Part shown: positions 18,515 to 25,995 of the stretch, piece after piece
Layout: each line of letters starts with the position of its first letter
Position numbering within the stretch: the first letter of the stretch is position 1
Source: Bacteroidota bacterium
Lineage (GTDB): Bacteria; Bacteroidota; Bacteroidia; Bacteroidales; P3
Direction: 5' to 3'
DNA length: 64,000 nucleotides
Assembly: GCA_017860255.1 (NCBI GenBank)
Contig: JAFNAR010000002.1
Coordinates: forward strand, 90,389-154,388
Notes under the pieces: generated by a model
Databases searched by the model: none
What the model saw: the letters and a program-made list of their open reading frames with translations, nothing else
Told to the model about the DNA's origin: nothing
Translations under genes and position numbers: made by a program

Positions 18515-19390
18515 ATGGAAAGAGATAAAAAATTATATGATAAAGTTGTGATGGAATTGAATGATTTGGAAATAAATAAATTCCAAGATGATAAAGCGAA
18601 AACTTATTTATCACAACCTTCTATTTATGATTTAATAGATATATTAAATCATATTAAAGAAGTGTTGTTCCCCATATTTGTGAAAGACGAAATAAAATAT
18701 TCTTCACCAATTAACCATTTTAGTAATAAGTTGGAAATAATTTATGAATTATTACAAGAACAAATTAGACGAGGATTATGTTTTTCATGCTCTCAAAAAA
18801 CTTATGATTGTTTTGTTTGTGATGAAGAAGCTCATAATAAAGCAAGAAGTTTTATTGAAAGATTGCCCTTAATTAAACAATTATTATTAACGGATGTAAA
18901 GGCAGCTTACAATGGAGATCCTGCAGCAAAAAGTAGTGAAGAAATAATATTATGTTATCCAAGTATTGAGGCAATAACTCATTATAGAATTGCACATGAA
19001 TTGTGGCAATTAGGTGTAAAATTGTTACCAAGAATGATTATGGAAATCTTACATTCAAAAACAGGAATTGATATTCATCCAGGAGCAAGAATTGGTAAAT
19101 ATTTTTTTATTGATCATGGAACAGGAGTTGTTATTGGTGAAACAACAATAATTGGTGATAATGTCAGACTATATCAAGGTGTTACTTTGGGAGCTAAAAA
19201 TTTCCCTCTTGATGACAAGGGAAAACCAATAAAAGGGATAGAAAGGCATCCTATAATTAAAGACAATGTTATTATTTATTCTAATGCAACTATTTTAGGA
19301 AGAATAACAATTGGAGAAAATTCAGTTATTGGTGGAAATACTTGGATTGTGAAGAATGTTCCTCCAAATTCAAAGATATTTAATCTATAA
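18515..19390 (+). CDS. cysE: Serine O-acetyltransferase (epsC type)
   Basis: Makes O-acetylserine from serine and acetyl-CoA, the first step of cysteine synthesis. Residues ~115-190 hold the SAT N-terminal helical region ([20 protein letters not shown]), followed by left-handed beta-helix hexapeptides with catalytic [17 protein letters not shown] and VVIGETT. An unusual detail is C89-x2-C92-x6-C99-x2-C102 in the N-terminal part, which looks like a metal-binding knuckle; related CxxC clusters may occur in long SATs. It is co-transcribed with cysK. The start at 18515 follows cysK by 6 bp. Confidence 0.93.
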   Translation: MERDKKLYDKVVMELNDLEINKFQDDKAKTYLSQPSIYDLIDILNHIKEVLFPIFVKDEIKYSSPINHFSNKLEIIYELLQEQIRRGLCFSCSQKTYDCFVCDEEAHNKARSFIERLPLIKQLLLTDVKAAYNGDPAAKSSEEIILCYPSIEAITHYRIAHELWQLGVKLLPRMIMEILHSKTGIDIHPGARIGKYFFIDHGTGVVIGETTIIGDNVRLYQGVTLGAKNFPLDDKGKPIKGIERHPIIKDNVIIYSNATILGRITIGENSVIGGNTWIVKNVPPNSKIFNL

Positions 19391-19403
19391 TAGATATGAG
19401 AAA

Positions 19404-19572
19404 AAAGACGGCCTAATTTTGGGAAAAGTAGGCTGTCTAAATAGTAAAAAGAGGCCGTCCATGGGTGGTGTAGACGGCCTCCACGACCCCCGTAGACGGC
19501 CTCTACAGAGTTGTGGATGGCGTCTTTTTGCGTTTTTGAGGCCGTAGTTTTGGCAAAAACAGGCCGTCTTTT
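19404..19572. repeat. Intergenic array E, about eight units of ~22 bp, GC-rich
   Basis: The word AGACGGCCT or its reverse complement AGGCCGTCT recurs, with small changes, at about 19406, 19430, 19451, 19471, 19493, 19515, 19538 and 19561, a spacing of 20-24 bp averaging 22. Orientation alternates, so the RNA could fold into several hairpins. It lies between the converging cysE and HU-like genes and may serve as their terminator. It is much richer in G+C than its surroundings. Confidence 0.75.
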
Positions 19573-19581
19573 TGCAGTTTT

Positions 19582-20013
19582 TTAGTTTCCTGCTGGTGGG
19601 GTAGGTTTTGGTTGGTAGCCAGCAACATTTAGTTCTTCAATTGACTTTTTAGAATCTTTCAATTCTTTGTTTAGCCACACTGAAGGACGAAAACGGCAGT
19701 AAACTCTTCTAATGGTTTCTGGAGTTACTTCTTCGGCGGTATTGACTGCTTTTGCAGAAATGCCAGGGTAGAAGGTTCCCAATGATCCCAATTTGATTGG
19801 GTGACCCATTAATAATTGCCAGCTGATAACTTTTTCAAGTTGTTTCAGTACGCTCATTATATCGCCTACTGACATTGCACTTGTTTCGGCTATCATTTCT
19901 GCAATTTTGTTTAAGTCGTAGGCTTCACCCATAAAGATTTTTATCATGAATTTATTTCCTAATATGGCTCCAACCGAAATTTTACGCATTATGCGTATGT
20001 AACGAATAGACAT
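19582..20013 (-). CDS. HU-like DNA-binding protein (Bacteroidota type)
   Basis: 143 residues resembling the Bacteroidota HU/IHF-related family: an N-terminal IRYIRIMRKISVG segment, then a helical dimerisation region (YDLNKIAEMIAETSAMSVGDIMSVLKQLEKVI), the GHPIKLGSLGTFYPG turn seen in HU-type folds, and a basic arm. The C-terminus is a Pro-rich tail (YQPKPTPPAGN). It is expected to bind DNA in the cytoplasm; its specific role is unknown. An AGGAG just upstream of the ATG is one of the few clear Shine-Dalgarno sites in the window. Its own -7 box lies ~85 bp upstream. Confidence 0.82.
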   Translation of the reverse strand: MSIRYIRIMRKISVGAILGNKFMIKIFMGEAYDLNKIAEMIAETSAMSVGDIMSVLKQLEKVISWQLLMGHPIKLGSLGTFYPGISAKAVNTAEEVTPETIRRVYCRFRPSVWLNKELKDSKKSIEELNVAGYQPKPTPPAGN

Positions 20014-20097
20014 AAATTACTCCTTTCTTTTTTAATTAGTAAAATTGAAGATTTTTTTATTTTATTCTCATTTGAAATTTGTTAGATTTTAATGATG

Positions 20098-20105
20098 CAA
20101 ATGTA
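20098..20105 (-). promoter_or_regulatory. -7 promoter box for the HU-like gene
   Basis: The minus strand reads TACATTTG, an exact TAnnTTTG, 85 bp before the ATG at 20013. The stretch 20106-20256 holds nothing else I recognise. Confidence 0.5.
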
Positions 20106-20256
20106 AACAAGACATTTTAATGTAAAAATTTTATTTGTATGAATTGGGATAATACTTGAATAAAAACTGCAAATATTATGTATGGAGTGGAATAAATTGA
20201 GGATGAATTGGAATAGTAATGTATTGAAATGAAGAAGAAACTTATATGGCAGAACA

Positions 20257-20450
20257 TAAAAAAGTGATTGCCTCAAAAGAGGCAACCACATACACATATT
20301 TATTGTTTAACTAAAACAATTAACATGAAATTAATTGTTGGATAGTTCAAGTTTGGAATTGGATTTTACAATTAAGATTGATGTTTTAATATGTATTATC
20401 CAAAGAAAAAATATAGATTATGTATTTTTGTTTGTTATCTATAAATTTTC
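20257..20450 (-). ncRNA. Candidate small RNA, copy 1
   Basis: The minus strand has a -7 box TAATTTTG (20457-20464), about 190 nt without a usable ORF, an internal hairpin AACAATTAA/TTAATTGTT, and a terminator stem GTGGTTGCCTC/GAGGCAATCAC followed by six T. The same layout occurs in copy 2. The internal hairpin is kept although its sequence differs between copies. No known RNA family is recognised. Confidence 0.4.
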
Positions 20451-20669
20451 TGAATACAAAATTAGATGCATAAGTTTATTGAAAAAAACTTACTCGCATG
20501 AACAGGAATAAATATAGGATGAGAAGGCGTTATAAAGGACTAAAATGGATAAAACTGATTAATCAATCTGAAAATGGATTTCAAGAAATTAATTTTAGTT
20601 TATGGGAATATAAAAAATACCACTCAGTTTTCTGGGTGATATCTTTATTTATTTTTAAGACTTCTTATC

Positions 20670-20752
20670 TTAGTTTGTTCTTCCTGGATAAACTTCTAAT
20701 GCTACTTCAAAAAATGTTACTGCTACCTTAATATCATCTATACATAGGTAAT
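20670..20752 (-). pseudogene. Duplicated 3' end of the aminotransferase gene
   Basis: The minus strand encodes LCIDDIKVAVTFFEVALEVYPGRTN and a stop, matching the end of the intact aminotransferase (LCIDDIKAATKCLEEALKVYPGRTN) with several changes. No upstream coding part is present, so this is a remnant created by the tandem duplication. Confidence 0.85.
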
Positions 20753-20789
20753 ATGATTGAAATTACAAAGAAACTTTTAATAACTGAAT

Positions 20790-20988
20790 ATAAAAAAGTG
20801 ATTGCCTCAAAAGAGGCAATCACAACTATTATTATTGTTTAACTAACACAATTAAAGAATTTTAATTGTCGACTAGTTCTAATGAAATTTGGATTCTACA
20901 ATTTGCAATTAATATTAATGTTTTTAATATGTATTATCCAAAGAAAAAATATAGATTCTGTATTTTTGTTTGTTATCTATAAATTTTA
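20790..20988 (-). ncRNA. Candidate small RNA, copy 2
   Basis: The -7 box TAATTTTG on the minus strand (20995-21002) is followed by about 195 nt with no ATG-initiated ORF, an internal hairpin ACAATTAAA/TTTAATTGT, and a perfect 11-bp terminator stem GTGATTGCCTC/GAGGCAATCAC with six T. A TTTT 19 bp upstream could be a weak -33. Confidence 0.42.
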
Positions 20989-21147
20989 TGAATGCAAAAT
21001 TAGAAGTAAAAGTTTATTGAAAAAAACTTACTCGCATGAACAGGAATAAATTTAGGATGAAATGGCGTTATAAAGAGCTAAAATGGATAAAACTGATTAA
21101 TCCTTCTGAAAATGGATTTCAAGAAAATAGTTTGAGTTTATAGGAAT

Positions 21148-21185
21148 AAAAAAATACCACTCAGAATTCTGGGTGGTATTTTTAT
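21148..21185 (-). terminator. Intrinsic terminator of the aminotransferase gene
   Basis: AAAAATACCACTCAGAA pairs with TTCTGGGTGGTATTTTT, one wobble or mismatch in 17, with a T-run on the minus strand. It lies about 20 bp after the aminotransferase stop. A decayed version is present in the upstream duplicate. Confidence 0.88.
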
Positions 21186-21205
21186 TTATGTTAAGATTTA
21201 TTATC

Positions 21206-22405
21206 TTAGTTTGTTCTGCCTGGATATACCTTTAATGCTTCTTCCAAACATTTTGTTGCTGCCTTAATATCATCTATACATAGGCAATATGTAATACGTG
21301 CTTGTTTCCTTCCCTTTTCAGGATCTGAATAGAAACCTGTTGCTGGTGCTAACATTACTGTTGCTCCATTATATGAGAAGTCTTCCAATAACCATTTACA
21401 GAATTTATCACTATCATCAATTGGCATTTGAATCATTGTGTAGAATGCTCCTTTTGGCATTGGGCAGAAACAACCAGGGATATTGTTAATTGCTTCAATT
21501 AAAACTCCTCTACGTTTTGTGTATTCTGCACTTACTTCTGTAAAATAAGATTCTGGAGTATCAACTGCAGCTTCAGCAAATATTTGTCCAAAATATGGAG
21601 GACAAAGTCTTGCTTGAGCCATACGCATTGCTGCATCCATTACTTCTTTATTCTTACTTACAATACATCCAACTCTTGCTCCACATGCACTATAACGTTT
21701 TGAAACTGAGTCAAACAATACAACATTTTCTTCTAAACCTGGAAGGTTCATTACTGAATGATGTTCTGCTCCATCGTAGCAAAATTCTCTATAAACTTCA
21801 TCCGCAAAAAGATAAAGATCATATTTCTTAGCTAATTTTCCTAAAACTTCAAGTTCTTCTTTTGAATAAAGATAACCTGTTGGATTATTAGGATTACAAA
21901 CCATTATTGCTTTTGTTTTTGGTGTAATGGCTTTTTCAAAATCTTCAATTGGAGGAAGTGCAAATCCGTTTTCAATGTATGAAGGGATTGTTTTGATAAC
22001 AACATTACTTTGAATAGCAAAAGAGTTATAATTTGTGTAGTAAGGTTCTGGAATAATTATTTCTTCTCCTTCGTTTAAGCAAACTGAAAAAGCAAATTGA
22101 AGAGCTTCTGAGCCTCCATTGGTAACTATAATGTCATTTTCTGTAACATTAATATTATTCTTTTGGTAGTAACCTGCCAATTTCTTTCTGTATGAAAGGT
22201 TTCCAGCTGAATTAGTATATTCAACTATTGGCATGTCAGCATTTTTTAGTACATCAATAGCTCCTTTTGGAGTTAGGATGTCTGGTTGACCAATGTTAAG
22301 GTGATATATCTTTAATCCTCTTTCTTTTGCTGCATCTGCAAAAGGCACCAGCTTTCTAATAGCTGAAGCAGGTAATATCTTACCTTTATGCGATATTTGT
22401 GGCAT
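21206..22405 (-). CDS. Pyridoxal-phosphate aminotransferase (aspartate aminotransferase family, class I)
   Basis: 399 residues of the class I/II aminotransferase fold: N-terminal LNIGQPDI, substrate and PLP contacts NGGSEAL, the NPNNPTG loop (171-177), ADEVYREF, and the Schiff-base Lys K236 in DSVSKRYSACGARVG. The closest functional label is aspartate aminotransferase, though alanine or aromatic substrates cannot be excluded. It is followed by a strong terminator and then a tandem duplication that copied its 3' end. It is upstream of nothing co-directional except, 48 bp before it, the DUF1573 gene pair. Confidence 0.9.
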   Translation of the reverse strand: MPQISHKGKILPASAIRKLVPFADAAKERGLKIYHLNIGQPDILTPKGAIDVLKNADMPIVEYTNSAGNLSYRKKLAGYYQKNNINVTENDIIVTNGGSEALQFAFSVCLNEGEEIIIPEPYYTNYNSFAIQSNVVIKTIPSYIENGFALPPIEDFEKAITPKTKAIMVCNPNNPTGYLYSKEELEVLGKLAKKYDLYLFADEVYREFCYDGAEHHSVMNLPGLEENVVLFDSVSKRYSACGARVGCIVSKNKEVMDAAMRMAQARLCPPYFGQIFAEAAVDTPESYFTEVSAEYTKRRGVLIEAINNIPGCFCPMPKGAFYTMIQMPIDDSDKFCKWLLEDFSYNGATVMLAPATGFYSDPEKGRKQARITYCLCIDDIKAATKCLEEALKVYPGRTN

Positions 22406-22453
22406 AATAAAATTCTTTTAATTTATGTTTTTGTTTGTTAAGTTTATTGAGAT

Positions 22454-22873
22454 TTAGTTGAGAACTTTTCCTTTAATTCTTAAAACAACTCTATTTTCTT
22501 TTGCATTTGATTCAACAGTTATTGTTTTGTTGATTGGTCCAGGATTGGCAGTATTATATTTTACTCTAATAGATGCAGTTTGGCCAGGCATTAATGGTTC
22601 TCTTGACCATGCTGGAACTGTACATCCACAAGATGAACGAACATTTGAAAGAATTAATGGAATTTTTCCAGTGTTTTTGTAAGCAAATGTTGTTTCTCCA
22701 TTTCCATTCTTTTGAACATCACCATAATCGTGTTCTATTTTTTCAAAAGTAATTTCAGCTTGTGAGCCTACTTGATTTTTGTTAGGAGTAGCTGGTTTAT
22801 TGTTTTGAGCCATAACTCCGAATGAAACTCCAAAAACAAGGAGTGTTAATAAAACTAACTTTTTCATTTTCAT
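22454..22873 (-). CDS. DUF1573 domain secreted protein
   Basis: 139 residues with a signal peptide (MKMKKLVLLTLLVFGVSFGVMAQ). One DUF1573 Ig-like domain carries the family hallmarks ITFEKIEHDYGDVQKNG, FAYKNTGKIPLIL, SSCGCTVPAWSREPLMPG and IRVKYNT. DUF1573 proteins are common periplasmic or surface proteins in this phylum with no settled function. It is a tandem paralogue of the gene 23 bp upstream and the second gene of a small operon. Confidence 0.9.
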   Translation of the reverse strand: MKMKKLVLLTLLVFGVSFGVMAQNNKPATPNKNQVGSQAEITFEKIEHDYGDVQKNGNGETTFAYKNTGKIPLILSNVRSSCGCTVPAWSREPLMPGQTASIRVKYNTANPGPINKTITVESNAKENRVVLRIKGKVLN

Positions 22874-22896
22874 TTATATTTTAAATTTGTTTTTAT

Positions 22897-23328
22897 TTAT
22901 TTTGTTTTAGCGACAACCTTACCCGTAAGAATTAAAACAATTCTGTTTTGGCTTTGGTCATTAGTTGAAACCGTAATACTTCTTTTTATATCTCCAATAA
23001 TATTTGTGTTGTATGCAACTTTAATCGTTCCTGTTTGGTTTGGCATCACTGGATCTTTTGACCATTTAACTATCGTACATCCACATGAGGAAACAACATT
23101 ACTTATTATTAGAGGACTCTTTCCTTCATTTTTAAAATTAAAATCCACCTCTCCATCATCCCCAGCAAAAATCACGCCATAGTTATGAGAAGTTGTTTCA
23201 AAAGTAATTTTAGGTTGAGTATTTACTCTATTTTTTTGAGCATTAGCGTTAATTGATATAACAACCAAAAAACAAAAAAAGTAAACAACCAAACTATAAT
23301 TTAATGAATTTTTAATCAACCTCTTCAT
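22897..23328 (-). CDS. DUF1573 domain secreted protein (paralogue)
   Basis: A signal peptide is followed by a DUF1573 domain (ITFETTSHNYGVIFAGDDGE ... SSCGCTIVKWSKDPVMPNQ). It is about half identical to the next gene by eye and in tandem with it, so the pair arose by duplication. The start is placed at 23328 (MKRLIKNSL) rather than 23343, because a -7 box at 23354-23361 would leave almost no leader for the earlier ATG. Function unknown. Confidence 0.88.
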   Translation of the reverse strand: MKRLIKNSLNYSLVVYFFCFLVVISINANAQKNRVNTQPKITFETTSHNYGVIFAGDDGEVDFNFKNEGKSPLIISNVVSSCGCTIVKWSKDPVMPNQTGTIKVAYNTNIIGDIKRSITVSTNDQSQNRIVLILTGKVVAKTK

Positions 23329-23353
23329 ATTTTTTCTTCCCATAACTAAGATG

Positions 23354-23361
23354 CAAAGTTA
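23354..23361 (-). promoter_or_regulatory. -7 promoter box for the DUF1573 pair
   Basis: The minus strand reads TAACTTTG, 25 bp before the ATG at 23328. Confidence 0.6.
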
Positions 23362-23403
23362 AGTAATATTTTGAACCCTATAAAAAGTATTTGAAATAAT
23401 TTT

Positions 23404-23411
23404 TATCTTTG
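23404..23411 (+). promoter_or_regulatory. -7 promoter box for the wlbB-wlbA operon
   Basis: TATCTTTG, followed by the frequent GCA, lies 44 bp before the ATG at 23456. It is divergent from the DUF1573 promoter. Confidence 0.6.
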
Positions 23412-23455
23412 CAGTCAAGCAAATAACAAAATTTGTCAACAAAATTCTTTTTAAT

Positions 23456-24028
23456 ATGGAGTATTTCGCACACCCAACAGCAATTATAGACGAAGGTTGC
23501 ACCATTGGTTCAGGTACAAAAATATGGCATTTTTCTCATATTATGATAGGAGCAACCCTTGGAGAAAGATGTAATATCGGACAAAATGTTGTAGTTTCAC
23601 CTGAGGTAATTTTAGGCAATAACGTTAAGGTTCAAAACAATGTCTCCATTTATACTGGAGTTACTTGTGAAGATGATGTATTCTTAGGGCCTTCATGTGT
23701 TTTTACAAATGTTACAAACCCTCGTTCTGCTGTAAATCGTAAAGACCAGTATGCAAAAACAATTGTAGGTAAGGGCGCTTCCATTGGAGCTAACTCAACA
23801 ATTGTTTGTGGACATAATATTGGAGAATATGCTTTTATTGGAGCTGGAGCAGTTGTTACTAAAACCATTCCTCCTTACGCTTTAGTTGTTGGAAACCCAG
23901 CAAAACAAATTGGTTGGATGAGTGAATATGGTCACAAACTTCACTTTAATGAAGATAATATTGCTGTTTGTCCAGAGTCTGGTCAAGAGTACAAATTAAA
24001 AGACAATAGAGTTACAAGAATAAAATAA
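23456..24028 (+). CDS. wlbB: Left-handed beta-helix N-acetyltransferase (WlbB/WbpD-like)
   Basis: 190 residues made almost wholly of hexapeptide repeats (GSGTKIWHFSHIMIGATLG, NIGQNVVVSPEVILG), with the family segment FTNVTNPRSAVNRKD and the C-terminal VVGNPAKQIGWMSEYG. This matches UDP-2-acetamido-3-amino-2,3-dideoxy-glucuronate N-acetyltransferase, a step towards UDP-diacetamido-uronic acids for surface polysaccharide. The wlbA-type oxidoreductase follows by 3 bp. Other pathway genes (aminotransferase, epimerase) are not in the immediate neighbourhood. Confidence 0.85.
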   Translation: MEYFAHPTAIIDEGCTIGSGTKIWHFSHIMIGATLGERCNIGQNVVVSPEVILGNNVKVQNNVSIYTGVTCEDDVFLGPSCVFTNVTNPRSAVNRKDQYAKTIVGKGASIGANSTIVCGHNIGEYAFIGAGAVVTKTIPPYALVVGNPAKQIGWMSEYGHKLHFNEDNIAVCPESGQEYKLKDNRVTRIK

Positions 24029-24031
24029 AAA

Positions 24032-24997
24032 ATGAAAAATTTTGGACTAATTGGCGTTGCTGGATATATTGCACCTCGCCATTTAAGAGCAATTAAAGAT
24101 ACAAATAACAATCTTGTTGTTGCTCTTGATAAATCAGATACAGTTGGAATTATGGATTCCTATTTTCCAAACTGTTCCTTCTACACAGAGTTTGAAAGAT
24201 TTGACAGATTTGTTGAAAAGATAAAACATACAGACCAAAAACTTGACTATGTTTCTGTTTGTACTCCTAACTATCTTCACGATTCTCATATACGTTTTGG
24301 ATTGCGCGCTGGAGCAGATGTGATTTGTGAAAAACCTCTTGTTCTTAATCCTTGGAATATTGATGCTCTTGAATTAATGCAAAAAGAAACAGGAAAGAAA
24401 GTATATAATATTCTTCAACTTCGTCTTCACGATGCCATAATTAAATGGAAGAAACAAATTGATGAAGGTCCAAAGGATAAGATTTATGATGTGGATTTAA
24501 CCTACATTACTTCAAGAGGAACTTGGTACTACACATCTTGGAAAGGTTTTACTGAAAAATCAGGTGGTGTTGCAACCAATATTGGAGTTCACTTCTATGA
24601 TATGCTTTCTTGGATATTTGGTCCTATTAAACAAAACACTGTTCATATTTATCAACACGACAGAGTTGGAGGATTTTTGCAGTTTGAAAGAGCAAGAGTT
24701 AGATATTTTATGAGTATAAATGCTGATACCTTACCTCAAGAATGTAAAGAAAATGGCAAAAGAACCTATCGTAAAATTGAAATGGAAGGAACTGAAATTG
24801 AATTTAGCGAAGGTTTCACTGAACTTCACACTCTAAGTTATAAAAATATTTTAGCAGGTAATGGATTTGGACTTGAAGATGCAAGAAACTGCATTCAAAT
24901 AGTTCACGACATAAGAAATGCTACCCCTGTTGGACTTAAAGGTGACTATCACCCTCTTTGCAAACTTCCACTGGCAAAACATCCATTCAAAATCTAA
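24032..24997 (+). CDS. wlbA: Gfo/Idh/MocA oxidoreductase (WlbA/WbpB-like)
   Basis: 321 residues. The Rossmann start GLIGVAGYIAPRHLRAIK is typical of WlbA/WbpB, the NAD-dependent UDP-GlcNAcA 3-dehydrogenases. The family EKPL motif (CEKPLVLNPWN) and the substrate-binding half (SGGVATNIGVHFYDMLSWIFG) follow. It probably works just before the transaminase and the WlbB acetyltransferase in making diacetamido-uronic sugars. It is tightly packed with wlbB and the FemAB-like gene, so the three should be co-transcribed. Confidence 0.88.
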   Translation: MKNFGLIGVAGYIAPRHLRAIKDTNNNLVVALDKSDTVGIMDSYFPNCSFYTEFERFDRFVEKIKHTDQKLDYVSVCTPNYLHDSHIRFGLRAGADVICEKPLVLNPWNIDALELMQKETGKKVYNILQLRLHDAIIKWKKQIDEGPKDKIYDVDLTYITSRGTWYYTSWKGFTEKSGGVATNIGVHFYDMLSWIFGPIKQNTVHIYQHDRVGGFLQFERARVRYFMSINADTLPQECKENGKRTYRKIEMEGTEIEFSEGFTELHTLSYKNILAGNGFGLEDARNCIQIVHDIRNATPVGLKGDYHPLCKLPLAKHPFKI

Positions 24998-25002
24998 ATA
25001 TA

Positions 25003-25872
25003 ATGATTGAGGTAGAGAATGCAAGTTCTTTAATCAAGCAATTTGAAAAAATATATAAAAGGAAAGTTTACCGCTTTCCTTTTAATTTTATTGGTAAAAA
25101 CGAATTTGCTCTTTTAATGGTTAAGTGCAATAATACTTATATTTCTCTTCCCTATCTATCTCAAGGGATTATTGAAACAAATCCTCCAAAATTCGATTTC
25201 CAATCTCTTACCAATAATTGGCAAATAAGAGATACTGTTGCTCACTCCAAATTTATTTATGCAGATAAAGTAAATTTTGAGATAGACCTTCAACAAGGAT
25301 ATAATTATACATCAGATATTAGAAGGAAAATAAGAAAAGCCCAGTTGAATGGAGTTATTATAAAACAGGGAGCTGATAAGAATTTAATTAATGATTTCTA
25401 TAAGGTTTATACTAAAAGGATGCACCAAAAAGGAGTTCCTGCAATATACAAAAGACATTTAATTAAAAAGATAAATTCAAATTCCACTATTTTATTTGTA
25501 GCTTATAAAGATAATAAACCAATAGGTAGTGCAAGCATAGATAAAATTACTGACTCCTATTTTGAAAATAATCTTTTTGCAACTCTTTCTTCTGAGAATA
25601 AAAACTATACTTCCTACCTGCTTCATTATTCAATGATAAATTACTGCAAAGAAAATAATGCAAAAACTTATTCTTTTGGAAGATGCACCAAAGACAGTTC
25701 AGTTTATTCTTTCAAAAAACATTTCAAAGCAAAGGAAATCCCTCTTTATTGGTCATCTTCTCACAAAACAAACTCCATTCGCAATAACAAATGGTTCTTT
25801 TCTCTTTGGAAAAACCTGCCTTATAGATTAACAATTCTAATTGGAGGTTTAATTCACGAAAAAATATATTAA
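25003..25872 (+). CDS. FemAB-like/GNAT acyltransferase
   Basis: 289 residues from the ATG at 25003; an upstream in-frame start at 24958 would overlap wlbA by 40 bp and is rejected. The C-terminal half (SDIRRKIRKAQLNGVIIKQG, FYKVYTKRMHQKGVPAIY, FVAYKDNKPIGSASI, YSFGRCTKDSSVYSFKKHFKA) resembles the FemAB/CelD-like GNAT family that uses aminoacyl- or acyl-donors to modify envelope sugars or peptides. Its location right after wlbA suggests it decorates a surface polysaccharide. The exact donor and acceptor are unknown. A second, unrelated-looking FemAB protein lies at 52757. Confidence 0.75.
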   Translation: MIEVENASSLIKQFEKIYKRKVYRFPFNFIGKNEFALLMVKCNNTYISLPYLSQGIIETNPPKFDFQSLTNNWQIRDTVAHSKFIYADKVNFEIDLQQGYNYTSDIRRKIRKAQLNGVIIKQGADKNLINDFYKVYTKRMHQKGVPAIYKRHLIKKINSNSTILFVAYKDNKPIGSASIDKITDSYFENNLFATLSSENKNYTSYLLHYSMINYCKENNAKTYSFGRCTKDSSVYSFKKHFKAKEIPLYWSSSHKTNSIRNNKWFFSLWKNLPYRLTILIGGLIHEKIY

Positions 25873-25995
25873 TAATATTTGGAAAGATTATACATGATCA
25901 ATAAATATATGTAACATCAATAGAAAAAGGAAAATATCATAAAGATAATAATAATTTATGGGTAGTTTTTTTGAAAAGAAACTCTTCTTCCGTTT

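Larger units (their letters stand above)
20257..21288. repeat. Tandem duplication, two ~0.5-kb units offset by about 535 bp
   Basis: Unit 1 (about 20257-20752) and unit 2 (about 20790-21288) share, in order: a GTGATTGCCTC hairpin, a TAATTTTG promoter box, a ~170-bp block starting ACTTACTCGCATGAACAGG, an inverted repeat around ACCACTCAG, and the 3' end of the aminotransferase gene. The offset is 534 bp at the left end and 536 bp at the right. Unit 2 joins the intact gene; unit 1 keeps only a decayed gene end. Confidence 0.85.

Noticed and set aside
20082..20297. 71-codon minus-strand ORF
   Set aside because: It runs through the terminator hairpin of the candidate RNA and the promoter region of the HU-like gene; its composition is not protein-like.
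20498..20731. 77-codon plus-strand ORF starting MNRNKYRMRRRYKG
   Set aside because: Its second half is antisense to the decayed aminotransferase end, the duplicate copy stops after 35 codons, and most differences between copies change the amino acid.
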